Notes under the pieces: generated by a model
Told to the model about the DNA's origin: nothing
Seen by the model: only the letters and a program-made list of their open reading frames with translations
Database searches by the model: none
Made by a program: the position numbers and the translations under genes
NCBI RefSeq assembly: GCF_011758655.1
Contig: NZ_JAAMPA010000002.1
Span: 310,001 to 374,000 of the forward strand
Direction of reading: 5' to 3'
Length of the DNA: 64,000 bases
Source of the DNA: Modestobacter marinus
GTDB taxonomy: Bacteria > Actinomycetota > Actinomycetes > Mycobacteriales > Geodermatophilaceae
Shown here: piece by piece, positions 9,102-18,060 of the stretch
Position numbering within the stretch: position 1 is the first letter of the stretch
How the letters are laid out: each line of letters begins with the position of its first letter

Positions 9102-11826
9102 GCTGCCGGCGGGAGGTGATGCCCAGCTTGCGGAAGATGTTGCGCAGATGGGCCTCGATCGTGCGCGGGCTGAGGAACAGCTGCTCGCCCACCTCCCGGG
9201 AGGTCGCCCCGGTAGCCACCAGCCGGGCGATGTGCAGCTCCTGGGCGGTGAGCGCATCGGTGGACTGCTCGGTCCGGCTACGCGGGTGCTCGCCGGTGGC
9301 GCGCAACTCGCGGGCGGCCCGGGCGGCGAACGCCTCCGCGCCCATGCCCGTGAGCATCTCGTGGGCGGTGCGCAGTTGGTCCCGCGCGTCCTGGCGGCGC
9401 CCCCCCCGGCGCAGCCACTCCCCGTAGACGAGATGGGTGCGGGCGAGGTGAGTGGCCATCTGGCAGTTCCGGAGAGACTCGATGGCCTCGCGATAGTCCT
9501 GCTCGGCTGCCGCCCCGGTGCTGGTCAGCGCGCGCGACCGAGCCGCCATCCCGACCGCCCACGGGGTGCCGCTGGCGCGGGCACGCGCACTCAGCTGCTC
9601 CAGGGCGGGGGCCGCACGATCCGGCCGGCCGGAGCGGGCGGCGGCTTCGACGAGTTCCGGGAGGGCCAGGTTGCTGTGGGTCAGCTCGTGGGCCTCGCAC
9701 GCCCGTGCGGCGGCGTCCAGTGCGACCGGGTGATCGCCCAGCCCGTTGGAGAGCACCGACATCGCGTAGTGGGCGAGGGCCACTTCCGTGCCGTGCTCAC
9801 GCCCGGCCGCCTCCTCGATGCTGGCCGCACACAGCTCCTCGGTCCGGGCTCGATCGCCGCGCCAGGCGAGGAGGACCAGCTGTGCGTACCGGAGCGGAAC
9901 TGCCCCGGTGGCGCGGGTCAGCTCTTCGCCCTCGGCGGTGAGCTCGACGGCCTGCGACGTCTCGCCGGTGAGCACCAGCGAAGCGGCGAGGAAGACGAGC
10001 GCTCCCGGGAGTGCCGCCAAGGCCCCCGCTTCGCGTGCGTGCGCGACGTTGCGGCGGGCCAGCAGGAGGGCCATCTCGTCGTCGAAGAGCCCCGCGGCGG
10101 TGCGGCTGGCCAGCCAGAGCCAGCGGTGGCTGTCGTCGTGAGCCCTCGCCTCGGCGGTCGATTCCTGCGCACGGAACGCCTGCACCGCCCGGCGCAGGCC
10201 GGGCACGCCCGCTCCGTAGCCGTTCGTGAACGCCGTCACGAGGCCGTCCAGCAGCAGATCGGCCGGCTTCGGTGGCCCGGGCGGTGGGGGAGCGCCCCGG
10301 GCGGCTTCGGCCACCTCCAGCAGGCCGCGCCTCGGTCCACCGAGGATGGTCGCCGCATCGAGCGCGTGCAGGTAGGTCTCGCGGGACAGTGCGGGGTCCA
10401 GCGGCGCGAGCGTCGCGGCGGCATCCAGGAGCTTCCCGGGCACAACGCTGCCGTGGGTCAGGTGGAAGGCCACCTGGGCCTCCAGCAGCTGGAGGCGGGC
10501 GTGTTGCAGGGCGTCCAGCGGTCCGGCTGCGGCGACCGACAGCAGCTCCAGCGCGACGGCGGACGCGCCCGCCTCGTGCTTGGCGTAGGCGGCTTCGAGC
10601 GCCCGTCTCGCACGGGTGGGCGGCTCGGGGGTCAGCTCGGCCGCGTGCTGCAGGTACGCGCCCGCGGCCGCCACCCCGCCACGGGCCTGTGCTCGGCCGG
10701 CCGAGCGCTCCAGCGCCGCGGCGGCTTCTTCGTCGACTCCGGACACGGCCTGCGCGCGGTGCCAGGCACGGCGATCGGGGTCGACCTGCCGATCGGTCGC
10801 CTCGGCCAGGGCACCGTGGGCGCGGCGACGGTCCGGTGCGTTGGCCGCCTGGTAGACCGCCGAGCGCACCAACGGATGGCGGAACCGCACCCGGGTGCCG
10901 ATCTCCACCAACCCGGCCGCTTCCGCGGGCACGGCGGCGTCGCGGTGGAGCCCGAGCTGCCCGGCGGCACGCCACAACAGCGCCGCATCGCCGGTCGGCT
11001 CGGACGCGGCGACCAGCAGCAGCAGCTGCGTCTGGGCCGGCAAGTTGCCCGAACGGTGCTGGAAGCTGTGCTCGACGCGGCGAGGGACGTCCGGCCCATC
11101 GGGCAGCTCGAACCCCCCAGCCAGGTGCGCCGGTTGCGCGTTGCGGGGCAGCTCCAGCAGCGCCAGGGGGTTGCCACGTGCCTCGGCCACGATGCGGGCG
11201 CGTACGACCTCGTCCAGCGGGACGCGGGAGGTGGCGGTCAGCAGTGCCTCCGCGTCGGCCTCACCGAGCCGGGCCAGACGTAGCTCGGGTAGCCCGGAGA
11301 ACGGGAGAGTCTCGCCCTCGTCCGGGTCGCGCACCGCGAACACGAGCACCAAGCGTTCGGCCCCCACCCGCCGAGCCACGAACTCCAACACCTGCGCGGA
11401 CGCCTGGTCCAGCCACTGCGCATCGTCGACCAGGCACAGCAGCGGGTCCTCCTCGGCGGCCTCGGCCAGCAGGTTGAGCACGGCCAGCCCGACCAGGAAC
11501 CGGTCGGCCGCCGTCCCGGCGCGCAGCCCGAACGCAACGCCGAGAGCAGCCCGCTGCGGGTCGGGCAGCGCACCGGCGCGGTCCAGCAGCGGTGCACACA
11601 GCTGGTGCAACCCCGAGAATGCGAACTGCGTCTCCGACTCGGCCCCCATCGCGTGCTCCACCCGGAAACCGGACGAGACCGCCGCGTCGCGGACGCGCTC
11701 CAGCAGCGCGGTCTTCCCGATCCCGGCTTCCCCGCGCACGACGAGGGCGGCGCTGCGCCCGGCACGCGCCCCGGCGAGCAGCTGCCCGACCGCCTCGTGC
11801 TCGGCGTGCCGGCCCACGAGCCCCAC
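9079..11826 (-). CDS. Large LuxR-family transcriptional regulator with AAA ATPase
   Basis: A 915-residue LAL-type regulator. The N-terminal ATPase has Walker A GEAGIGKT at residues 32-39 and a Walker B-like CLVDDAQW; the middle is a long helical repeat region; the C-terminus is a LuxR helix-turn-helix (SREVGEQLFLSPRTIEAHL, ending QLRDLRLP). Start: GTG at 11826 preceded by GAGGAG five bases upstream, which places the product at MGLVGRHAEHE, the usual N-terminus of this family; the open frame further upstream is not protein-like. Such proteins act as ATP-gated activators of nearby catabolic or secondary-metabolism operons. The target is unknown. Confidence 0.93.
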   Translation of the reverse strand: MGLVGRHAEHEAVGQLLAGARAGRSAALVVRGEAGIGKTALLERVRDAAVSSGFRVEHAMGAESETQFAFSGLHQLCAPLLDRAGALPDPQRAALGVAFGLRAGTAADRFLVGLAVLNLLAEAAEEDPLLCLVDDAQWLDQASAQVLEFVARRVGAERLVLVFAVRDPDEGETLPFSGLPELRLARLGEADAEALLTATSRVPLDEVVRARIVAEARGNPLALLELPRNAQPAHLAGGFELPDGPDVPRRVEHSFQHRSGNLPAQTQLLLLVAASEPTGDAALLWRAAGQLGLHRDAAVPAEAAGLVEIGTRVRFRHPLVRSAVYQAANAPDRRRAHGALAEATDRQVDPDRRAWHRAQAVSGVDEEAAAALERSAGRAQARGGVAAAGAYLQHAAELTPEPPTRARRALEAAYAKHEAGASAVALELLSVAAAGPLDALQHARLQLLEAQVAFHLTHGSVVPGKLLDAAATLAPLDPALSRETYLHALDAATILGGPRRGLLEVAEAARGAPPPPGPPKPADLLLDGLVTAFTNGYGAGVPGLRRAVQAFRAQESTAEARAHDDSHRWLWLASRTAAGLFDDEMALLLARRNVAHAREAGALAALPGALVFLAASLVLTGETSQAVELTAEGEELTRATGAVPLRYAQLVLLAWRGDRARTEELCAASIEEAAGREHGTEVALAHYAMSVLSNGLGDHPVALDAAARACEAHELTHSNLALPELVEAAARSGRPDRAAPALEQLSARARASGTPWAVGMAARSRALTSTGAAAEQDYREAIESLRNCQMATHLARTHLVYGEWLRRGGRRQDARDQLRTAHEMLTGMGAEAFAARAARELRATGEHPRSRTEQSTDALTAQELHIARLVATGATSREVGEQLFLSPRTIEAHLRNIFRKLGITSRRQLRDLRLP

Positions 11827-11863
11827 CAGCGCTCCTCGTCCGTAGCCGGCTGTTCTCGTCGGC

Positions 11864-11869
11864 AGCCTA
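11864..11869 (-). promoter_or_regulatory. -10 element TAGGCT for the LuxR gene
   Basis: On the minus strand TAGGCT lies 37 bases upstream of the GTG at 11826, allowing a leader of about 30 nt with its own ribosome site. Directly upstream is the shared CTCGCGTCGGTGGAA motif. Confidence 0.45.
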
Positions 11870-11890
11870 GGTGTCTTCCACCGACGCGAG
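11867..11890 (-). repeat. ACCGACGCGA intergenic motif, copy B (LuxR promoter)
   Basis: Plus strand: CTAGGTGTCTTCCACCGACGCGAG. It shares TTCCACCGACGCGAG exactly with copy C at 14993-15016. On the minus strand it sits immediately upstream of the TAGGCT -10 of the LuxR gene, so it may be an activator or sigma-factor recognition element. Confidence 0.5.
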
Positions 11891-12091
11891 GGAGCCGCGA
11901 GTGCTGCGAGATTTGCGCCACGGCAACGGAGGACGACGAGCGGCCCCGGGACGACCGGTTCGCACCCGAGCAGCTCGAGGCCACCGGAGGGCGGGCTCAC
12001 CTGCAAGGTCGGCCGCTGCCCGGCGCCGATGACCGGACCGGGTTCCCGGCGGTCGTGACCATGCGCCCGCCCGCGGAAGGGGGTCGAGCAC

Positions 12092-12649
12092 GTGCGAGAT
12101 GTGTCGGACCCATTCCTGCTCGGCATGGCCGGGATCTCCGCGACCCTGCTCGGCACGTTCACCCTCGGGGTGTTCTTCTACCTCAACTCCTCGCTGCACT
12201 CCGAGCGCGGGCCGGGCGCGGCCGCGGACCGGTACATGCGGTCCGGCGCCCGGTGGGTGTTCGTGGCCTACAGCCTCCCGCTGCTCGTGCCGGTCGTCCT
12301 CGTGGGGATGGGACCCGGGTGGGCGGCGGCGTCCTTCGCGCTGCTGGGCGCAGCGCTCGTCGCGGCGACCGTCGACACCTCCCGCCGGATCATGGCGAGG
12401 GGGTCGACGCGCTTGTCGGCGTCCGTCGCCGTGAACGAGATCGCCACGACCGTCCTGGTCCTGCTGCTGGTGGTCCTACCGTGGGCCGCCGGCGGGTGGC
12501 TGCCTCCTCCGTCGGCATTCGTCCCGTCGCTGCTGCTCGCGCTCGTCGCCGCCTTCACCAGTACGGCGACCGTGGTCATGTACACCTTCGACCGCGCCGA
12601 GGACGAGGCCGAGCACATGGAGGAGCGGCGGACCTCCGAGGCCGGGTGA
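12092..12649 (+). CDS. Hypothetical four-helix membrane protein
   Basis: A 185-residue protein of unknown function with hydrophobic segments at about residues 8-30, 52-72, 78-92 and 112-165, and an acidic C-terminal tail (DRAEDEAEHMEERR). The GTG at 12092 follows GGAAGGGGG. No family is recognised. It stands alone between the LuxR regulator and a convergent DUF5996 operon. Confidence 0.75.
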   Translation: MRDVSDPFLLGMAGISATLLGTFTLGVFFYLNSSLHSERGPGAAADRYMRSGARWVFVAYSLPLLVPVVLVGMGPGWAAASFALLGAALVAATVDTSRRIMARGSTRLSASVAVNEIATTVLVLLLVVLPWAAGGWLPPPSAFVPSLLLALVAAFTSTATVVMYTFDRAEDEAEHMEERRTSEAG

Positions 12650-12697
12650 GGGGAGCCGGCCCCTGGACCTCCGGTCGACGGGAGTGCGCGGACCGCC

Positions 12698-13645
12698 TCA
12701 GCGGTCGGCGGGCGCTGGGGCCCGGTGCCACCGGCGAGGATCGTCCTCCAGCGCTGCGCGGTCCCAGCGAGCGAGGTCCGCGGGCGCCTCGTACGTGGTG
12801 CGGAGGAACTCGGCGACCGCGCGGTCCGGGTCGGGCGCGGCCCGGGCGACCTCGTAGGGCAACAGGAACTGCTGGAACTCGGTGCTGAAGTAGGCCCCGT
12901 CGGGACCGATCGGCTGCTCGGCCAAGCCATCGGGTGCCGGGTAGGCGTAGGAGTAGAAGGCGCCCTCCTCGCCGCCACCGGGCCAGAACCCGCAGCTCGA
13001 CAGCTCCCGGGAGTAGCCCTCGACCATGACCCAGTCGCCGCAGTTGGGCGCTCCTCCGGGGTGCGGCGGGGCAGTGCGCCCGGAGAAGCGGGTGCAGGCG
13101 AGGTCCATCGCGCCCCAGAAGAAGTGCACCGGGCTGACCTTGCCGACGAAATGGGACCGGAACTCGCCGATCACGCGGTTCGCCTGCAGCAGCTGCCGCC
13201 AGAAGAGGGTGGCCGCCTCGCCGTCGTAGGAGGCGTGCTCGTGGTCCTCGGCGAAGGGGATCGCCGGGTCGACCTCGTTGGGGTGGGGCCGGATCGGCGC
13301 CTCGATGCCGAGCCGGGCGAGCACGTCCAGGGTCCGGGCGTAGAACTCGGCAACCGGCATCGGCCGGAGTGGGAAGCCCCCGACGCCGCCGGTGCTGCTG
13401 CGGACCTCGAGCCGGTGGCCGAGGAGGTCGAACTCGATCTCGAAGACCCCTGTGAGGTGCGGGATGGCCGACGTCGTCAGTCCGCGCGGGCTGACGTAGA
13501 GGGTCACCTGCCACCAGTGGTTGATCAGCGGAGCGTGGGCCATGCGGATCTTCCCCACGATCTGGGTCCACATGTGCAGCGTCTCGCGCGTGGGGGTCCA
13601 GTCCGAGACGCGGAGGCTCGGCCAGTTCGTCGTCGGCGTGGTCAT
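12698..13645 (-). CDS. DUF5996 family protein
   Basis: A 315-residue protein recognised by the conserved opening WPSLRVSDW..TRETLHMWTQIVGK and NHWWQVTLYVSPRGL, typical of DUF5996. No catalytic role is established. The start ATG at 13645 overlaps the flavodoxin-like gene's stop by four bases (ATGA), making it the last gene of the GNAT-flavodoxin-DUF5996 operon on the minus strand. Confidence 0.88.
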   Translation of the reverse strand: MTTPTTNWPSLRVSDWTPTRETLHMWTQIVGKIRMAHAPLINHWWQVTLYVSPRGLTTSAIPHLTGVFEIEFDLLGHRLEVRSSTGGVGGFPLRPMPVAEFYARTLDVLARLGIEAPIRPHPNEVDPAIPFAEDHEHASYDGEAATLFWRQLLQANRVIGEFRSHFVGKVSPVHFFWGAMDLACTRFSGRTAPPHPGGAPNCGDWVMVEGYSRELSSCGFWPGGGEEGAFYSYAYPAPDGLAEQPIGPDGAYFSTEFQQFLLPYEVARAAPDPDRAVAEFLRTTYEAPADLARWDRAALEDDPRRWHRAPAPADR

Positions 13646-14400
13646 CGGTACTCCGGGTTGGCGAGGTGGGGGTGCGAACCGGCGTCCCAGGCCGTGCGCT
13701 GGTTGCCGTAGGCGGGGAGCCCGCCGGCGCTCCGGATCATCGACGCGAGGTGCAGCAGGTTGTAGGCCATGAAGGCGATGTTGCGGTTGGTGAAGTCGTT
13801 CTCCGGGCCGCCGGAGCCCTCGTCGAGGTAGGAGGGGCCGGGGCCGACCTCGCCCAGCCAGCCCGCGTCCGCCTGGGGCGGCACGGTGAAACCGATGTGC
13901 TGCAGGCTGAAGAGGATGCTCATCGCGCAGTGCTTGAGACCGTCCTCGTTGCCGGAGAGCAGGCAGCCAGCGACCCGCCCGTAGTAGGCGTACTGGCCGC
14001 GCTCGTTGAGCACGCCGGAGTAGCCGTAGAGCCGCTCGATCACCCGCCGGGTCACCGAGCTGTTGTCGCCGAGCCAGATCGGTCCGGCGATGACCAGGAT
14101 GTCAGCGGCCAGGATCCGGGTCTGCAGGGCCGGCCAGTCGTCTCTGTCCCACCCGTGCTCGGTCATGTCGGGGCGGACGCCGGTGGCGATCGCGTGGTCG
14201 ACGGCGCGGATCTGGTCCACGGAGACCCCGTTGGCCTCCATGATCGCGACGCTGCGGTCGATCAGGCCCTGGGTGTGGCTGCGTCCGGGGGAGGGGGTGA
14301 GGGTGCAGTTGACGTAGACCGCGCGCAGCCCGGAGAAGTCGGGTCTCTCGATCCCGGGTGCAGGCCGGAGGGATCCGTGCAGGTCGTCTCCGGACGGCAC
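13642..14400 (-). CDS. Flavodoxin family / NADPH-dependent FMN reductase-like protein
   Basis: A 252-residue cytosolic flavoprotein. It has the flavodoxin-like phosphate loop NCTLTPSPGRSHTQ, the second loop AGPIWLGDNSS that in this fold contacts the isoalloxazine ring, and a helical C-terminal extension ending with the conserved HLANPEYR. The GTG at 14400 is chosen because it precedes the fold by about 20 residues and lies 17 bp after the upstream GNAT gene. The partner in redox chemistry is unknown. Confidence 0.85.
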   Translation of the reverse strand: MPSGDDLHGSLRPAPGIERPDFSGLRAVYVNCTLTPSPGRSHTQGLIDRSVAIMEANGVSVDQIRAVDHAIATGVRPDMTEHGWDRDDWPALQTRILAADILVIAGPIWLGDNSSVTRRVIERLYGYSGVLNERGQYAYYGRVAGCLLSGNEDGLKHCAMSILFSLQHIGFTVPPQADAGWLGEVGPGPSYLDEGSGGPENDFTNRNIAFMAYNLLHLASMIRSAGGLPAYGNQRTAWDAGSHPHLANPEYR

Positions 14401-14417
14401 AGCGGTGTCCCGCCCCA

Positions 14418-14738
14418 CTAGTCGGTGACCTTGGCCGGGGGAGCGTTGAAGAGCACGTCGCGGTACTCGCGGTGTCTGCGCAGCCAGCCGAGGATGAAGG
14501 GGCAGACCACCAGCGCCTTCAGCCCGCGGTCGCGGACGTCGTCCAGCGCGGCACGGGCGAGCGCGCTGCCGACGCCTCGGCCCTCGAAGGAGGCGTCGAC
14601 GTCGGTGTGGCTCAGCACCACCAGCTCGCTGGTCTCCTGGTAGTCGATGAAGCCCGCCACCGTCGTCCCGTTGACGGCGGCCTCGTAGCGCCGCCGGTCC
14701 GGACTCCTGGTCACTGTCATGTCGGTCGACAGGGTCAT
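14418..14738 (-). CDS. Short GNAT-type N-acetyltransferase (YjdJ/NATD1-like)
   Basis: A 106-residue single-domain acetyltransferase. The acetyl-CoA loop appears as FEGRGVGSALARAAL, followed by VVCPFILGWLRRH and a C-terminal H-EY-D region typical of the short Gcn5-related type (PF14542). The ATG at 14738 has AGGAGA seven bases upstream, which is why the longer upstream frame is not used. It is the first clear gene of a three-gene minus-strand operon. Confidence 0.88.
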   Translation of the reverse strand: MTLSTDMTVTRSPDRRRYEAAVNGTTVAGFIDYQETSELVVLSHTDVDASFEGRGVGSALARAALDDVRDRGLKALVVCPFILGWLRRHREYRDVLFNAPPAKVTD

Positions 14739-14989
14739 TCGGTTCTCCTGGTGTCGGCGGTGCTGGTCTGCTCCGGGGCCCAGGCTGGCACCGGCGTGGA
14801 CGGTCTCGCGTCGGTGAAGACCACGTAGTCGACGTCGTGCGGCTCGCATGCCGGAGGAGAACCGCCGCGGCTCCGTCCCCTGGTCGGCCGCCCCTCCATG
14901 GCCTCGGCCGGGTCGGCACGAGCCCGGGAGCGGAGCTGCTCCAACGCCTCGATCGCGTTCCCCGGCTGACGTACGGGCGGCACGGCCAC
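14735..14989 (-). CDS. Possible small ORF upstream of the GNAT gene (doubtful)
   Basis: A GTG at 14989 opens an 84-codon frame whose stop overlaps the GNAT ATG in an ATGA. The motif of copy C (14993-15016) sits just upstream in the same relation as in the LuxR promoter. The predicted protein (Pro/Arg-rich, one stretch DVDYVVFTDARP) matches nothing I know. The overlap suggests coupling, but chance is quite possible. Confidence 0.28.
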   Translation of the reverse strand: MAVPPVRQPGNAIEALEQLRSRARADPAEAMEGRPTRGRSRGGSPPACEPHDVDYVVFTDARPSTPVPAWAPEQTSTADTRRTE

Positions 14990-14992
14990 GAC

Positions 14993-15016
14993 TTACGTGG
15001 GTTCCACCGACGCGAG
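14993..15016 (-). repeat. ACCGACGCGA intergenic motif, copy C
   Basis: Plus strand: TTACGTGGGTTCCACCGACGCGAG. It shares 15 consecutive bases with copy B (11867-11890) and the same placement relative to a TA-hexamer on the minus strand (TAAGTC here), upstream of the GNAT-flavodoxin-DUF5996 operon. Confidence 0.5.
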
Positions 15017-15154
15017 CTGGTGGCGCCGGTGCGAGCGTGACGGCACGACGGAGCCCGCCACGGCTGCGCCGACCCAGCCCCGACCGTGGGCACGCCGGCG
15101 CACGGCGTCTCCGGCCCTCGACCGCGCCGCTACGGCACAGTTCGGAATGAGAAT

Positions 15155-16411
15155 GTGAAGCGCGTACCGATCGCCTACCTGTCCTCGTACGTCCTGTCCG
15201 TCCTGGGCAACTCGATCGCGGCGATCGCGCTGCCGTTGATCGTCCTGCAGACCACCGGCAGCGTCCTGGGCGCCGGCGCGGTCGCTGCGGCAACGGCCGT
15301 CCCGGCCGTTCTCGCCGGGCTCCTGATGGGCGTGGTCATCGACCGGATCAACCGCCGCACGTCCTCGGTGCTGACCGATCTGGTGTCGGCAGCGGCGATC
15401 GCGGCTCTGCCGCTGATCGACCTGTTCTCGGAGCTGAACCTGGGGTGGTTCATCCTCTTCGGGGTGATCGGCTCGCTCGGCGACGTCCCCGGGCTGACCG
15501 CTCGGGACGCGTTGCTGCCGGCGATCGTGCGCGACGGTGGGATCACCGCGGAGCGGCTCCTGGGCCTCCGGGAGACCCTCGGTGCGGTCGCGCTCCTCCT
15601 CGGACCGGCGGCGGCCGGAACCCTGATCGTGCTCTTCGACGGGTCGACGGTGCTGTGGATCACCGCGGCGTCCTCGCTCGCCGGAGCACTCACCACGCTG
15701 CTCATCCCGCACCGCGTCGGCGTGATCAACCCCGGAGAGCGCGACGCCGCGCCCTTCACGGGGGGCAGCTGGACGCAGCTGCGGGAGGGCTGGCGCGTCC
15801 TCTTCCGCAGCCGTTTCCTGCTCGCCGTCACGACCCTCACCGTGGCCTCGGCGGTCGTGCTGGCCGCACTGCAGGGTCTCGTCCTCCCCGTGTACTTCAC
15901 GCTCGTCGAGCAGCCGGGCATGCTCGGCTTCGTCCTGACCGCGCTGGCCGCCGGCCTGCTCGTCGGCGGCCTGGTCTACACGATCGCCGGGGCTCGCGGG
16001 CGTCGCCGGGCGTGGTTCGTCACGGGACTGGTCGGGACGACGCTCGGCTTCGCTCTCATCGCACCCCTGGCCTCGGTGTGGATCGTCTTCGGCGGGGCGT
16101 TCGTCGTCGGGCTCTCCAGCGGGCTGTTCAGCAGCCTGATCGGGGTGCTCATGATCGAACGGGTCCCCGAGCAGATGCGGGGCCGGGTACTGGGCACCCA
16201 GAACGCGGTCATGACCGCAGCCCCGCCGGTCGGGATCATGGCCGCCGCGGTGCTGACCGCGACCGTGACCGTGTACGTCGCGGCTGTCGTGCTGACGGCG
16301 GTGTGGCTGGTCGCTCTGGCCGTGGGGGTGTTCGCACGATCGCTGCGTCACCTCGATCCGGTGGTGGAGCAGCCGACAGGTGACGAGGAGACGGTGCTCA
16401 GCGGTGCGTAG
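15155..16411 (+). CDS. MFS efflux transporter
   Basis: A 418-residue inner-membrane transporter of the MFS_3 (macrolide-efflux-like) type with about 12 hydrophobic helices. The motif A region between helices 2 and 3 reads GVVIDRINRRT, and a long central loop contains GGSWTQLREGWRVLF, typical of this subfamily. The GTG at 15155 gives MKRVPIAYLSSYV, which begins helix 1 directly; upstream sequence in frame is not membrane-like. A drug export role is inferred from family only. Confidence 0.88.
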   Translation: MKRVPIAYLSSYVLSVLGNSIAAIALPLIVLQTTGSVLGAGAVAAATAVPAVLAGLLMGVVIDRINRRTSSVLTDLVSAAAIAALPLIDLFSELNLGWFILFGVIGSLGDVPGLTARDALLPAIVRDGGITAERLLGLRETLGAVALLLGPAAAGTLIVLFDGSTVLWITAASSLAGALTTLLIPHRVGVINPGERDAAPFTGGSWTQLREGWRVLFRSRFLLAVTTLTVASAVVLAALQGLVLPVYFTLVEQPGMLGFVLTALAAGLLVGGLVYTIAGARGRRRAWFVTGLVGTTLGFALIAPLASVWIVFGGAFVVGLSSGLFSSLIGVLMIERVPEQMRGRVLGTQNAVMTAAPPVGIMAAAVLTATVTVYVAAVVLTAVWLVALAVGVFARSLRHLDPVVEQPTGDEETVLSGA

Positions 16412-16560
16412 CGGCGAGTTCGCCGGCCTTCTCGGCGAGTGCACGCGCGACCGGTCGACGAGCGACGACACCAGGCGCTCGCATCGTGCGGTCAGGGATG
16501 AAGGGGAACGCCAGGAGATGCACGAAGCGCCCGCGGTCGATGACCGCGGGCGCTGTCTGC
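16412..16560. other. Short intergenic region ending in tRNA terminator
   Basis: Apart from the hairpin at 16526-16554 I see nothing convincing. A minus-strand frame of 63 codons runs through this segment and into the tRNA and is rejected. Confidence 0.5.
16526..16554 (-). terminator. Hairpin terminator of tRNA-Leu
   Basis: Perfect 13-bp arms (AGCGCCCGCGGTC and its complement) with a 3-nt loop, starting 6 bases beyond the 3' end of the tRNA on the minus strand. No U-tract is present, as is common in GC-rich actinomycetes. Confidence 0.75.
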
Positions 16561-16645
16561 TGTGTCCGAGGGGGGACTTGAACCCCCACGCCCGATAAAG
16601 GGCACTAGCACCTCAAGCTAGCGCGTCTGCCATTCCGCCACCCGG
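16561..16645 (-). tRNA. tRNA-Leu (anticodon GAG)
   Basis: An 85-nt class II tRNA. The acceptor stem GTCCGGG pairs with CTCGGAC plus discriminator A. The anticodon arm is CTAGC-TTGAGGT-GCTAG with GAG at positions 34-36, reading CUC/CUU leucine codons. A long variable arm and the T-arm GGGGGTTCAAGTCCCCC are visible. The CCA end is not encoded. A strong hairpin lies just downstream. Confidence 0.97.
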
Positions 16646-16733
16646 ACAAGGTGGGCACTCCGCGGAGCGCCTCGATCAGCATAACCGAGGCCGCTCCGGG
16701 TCCGGGACAGGGGCCGGTGGCACCATCGACCGC

Positions 16734-18056
16734 ATGTCGCAGCCCACCCCGCTCGCCGGTGCCCAGTCCGAGGTCGCGGACCTGCTCTCCGACCTCATCC
16801 GCATCGACACCACCAACACCGGCGACTCCGCCACCAGCGCGGGGGAGCGGAAGGCCGCCGAGTGGGTCGCCGCCAAGCTCGACGAGGTCGGGATCAGCTC
16901 GGTCATCCACGAGTCCGAGCCGGGGCGGGCCAGCCTGGTCGCCCGGATCGAGGGGACCAACCGCGACCGCCCGGCGCTGCTGGTGCACGGCCACCTCGAC
17001 GTCGTCCCCGCCGACCCGGCCGAGTGGAGCGTCCACCCGTTCAGCGGCGAGCAGCGTGACGGCTACGTGTGGGGCCGCGGCGCGGTCGACATGAAGGACA
17101 TGGACGCGATGACCCTGGCGCTGGTCCGCGACTGGGCCCGCACCGGCGTGAAGCCCGACCGGGACATCGTGCTGGCCTTCGTCGCCGACGAGGAGGCCGG
17201 TGGTCGCAAGGGCGCCCACTACATGGTCGACTCCCACGCCGACCTGTTCGAGGACTGCACCGAGGCGATCAGCGAGGTCGGCGGGTTCAGCATCACCGTC
17301 CGCGACGACCTGCGCCTCTACCTGGTCCAGACCGCCGAGAAGGGGCTGGCCTGGATGAAGCTGACCGCCCAGGGCCGCCCCGGCCACGGTTCCTTCGTGC
17401 ACGAGGACAACGCCGTCACCCGCCTCGCCGAGGCGATCGCCCGGATCGGCTCCACCCGGCTGCCCACCGTGCTCACCCCGCCGATGCGCGAGTTCCTCGA
17501 CGCGGTCAGCGACGCCTACGGCGTCGAGATCGACCCCAACGACCCGGACGAGGCACTGGCCAGGCTGGGCAGCATCAGCCGCATGATCGGCGCCGCGCTG
17601 CGCAACACCGCCAACCCGACGATGCTCGACGCCGGCTACAAGACCAACGTCATCCCCGGCACCGCGAGCGCCACCGTCGACGGCCGCTTCCTCTACGGCC
17701 AGGAGGCCGAGTTCGAGAAGCAGCTCGACGAGCTCCTCGGCGCAGGCATCACCCGGGAGTGGATCACCTACGACCAGGCCGTGGAGACGACGTTCGACGG
17801 CCCGTCGGTCGACCTGATGGTCCAGGCGCTGCAGGCCGAGGACCCGGGCGCCCGCGCCGTCCCGTTCACCATGAGCGGCGGCACCGACGCCAAGAGCTTC
17901 GAGACCCTGGGCATGCGCTGCTTCGGCTTCTCCCCGCTCAAGCTCCCCGCCGAGCTGGACTTCGCCTCGCTGTTCCACGGCATCGACGAGCGCATCTCCA
18001 TCGACTCGATGCAGTTCGGCATCCGGGTGCTCGACCGGTTCCTGCGCCAGGCGTGA
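16734..18056 (+). CDS. M20/M25/M40 family metallopeptidase
   Basis: A 440-residue cytosolic zinc peptidase or deacylase. Metal-binding motif HGHLDVVPAD has His87 and Asp89, GRGAVDMKD follows, the catalytic glutamate pair is in FVADEEAGG, and a C-terminal SGGTDAKSF region supplies metal contacts. Length and motif order match the ArgE/DapE/CPG2 superfamily; the closest general type is the M20 dipeptidase group common in actinomycetes. The exact substrate is not readable. It is separated from the next gene by only a few bases. Confidence 0.92.
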   Translation: MSQPTPLAGAQSEVADLLSDLIRIDTTNTGDSATSAGERKAAEWVAAKLDEVGISSVIHESEPGRASLVARIEGTNRDRPALLVHGHLDVVPADPAEWSVHPFSGEQRDGYVWGRGAVDMKDMDAMTLALVRDWARTGVKPDRDIVLAFVADEEAGGRKGAHYMVDSHADLFEDCTEAISEVGGFSITVRDDLRLYLVQTAEKGLAWMKLTAQGRPGHGSFVHEDNAVTRLAEAIARIGSTRLPTVLTPPMREFLDAVSDAYGVEIDPNDPDEALARLGSISRMIGAALRNTANPTMLDAGYKTNVIPGTASATVDGRFLYGQEAEFEKQLDELLGAGITREWITYDQAVETTFDGPSVDLMVQALQAEDPGARAVPFTMSGGTDAKSFETLGMRCFGFSPLKLPAELDFASLFHGIDERISIDSMQFGIRVLDRFLRQA

Positions 18057-18060
18057 TGTG

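Noticed and set aside
16398..16589. 63-codon minus-strand frame through the tRNA terminator into tRNA-Leu
   Set aside because: It overlaps a clear tRNA and its terminator; no family recognised.
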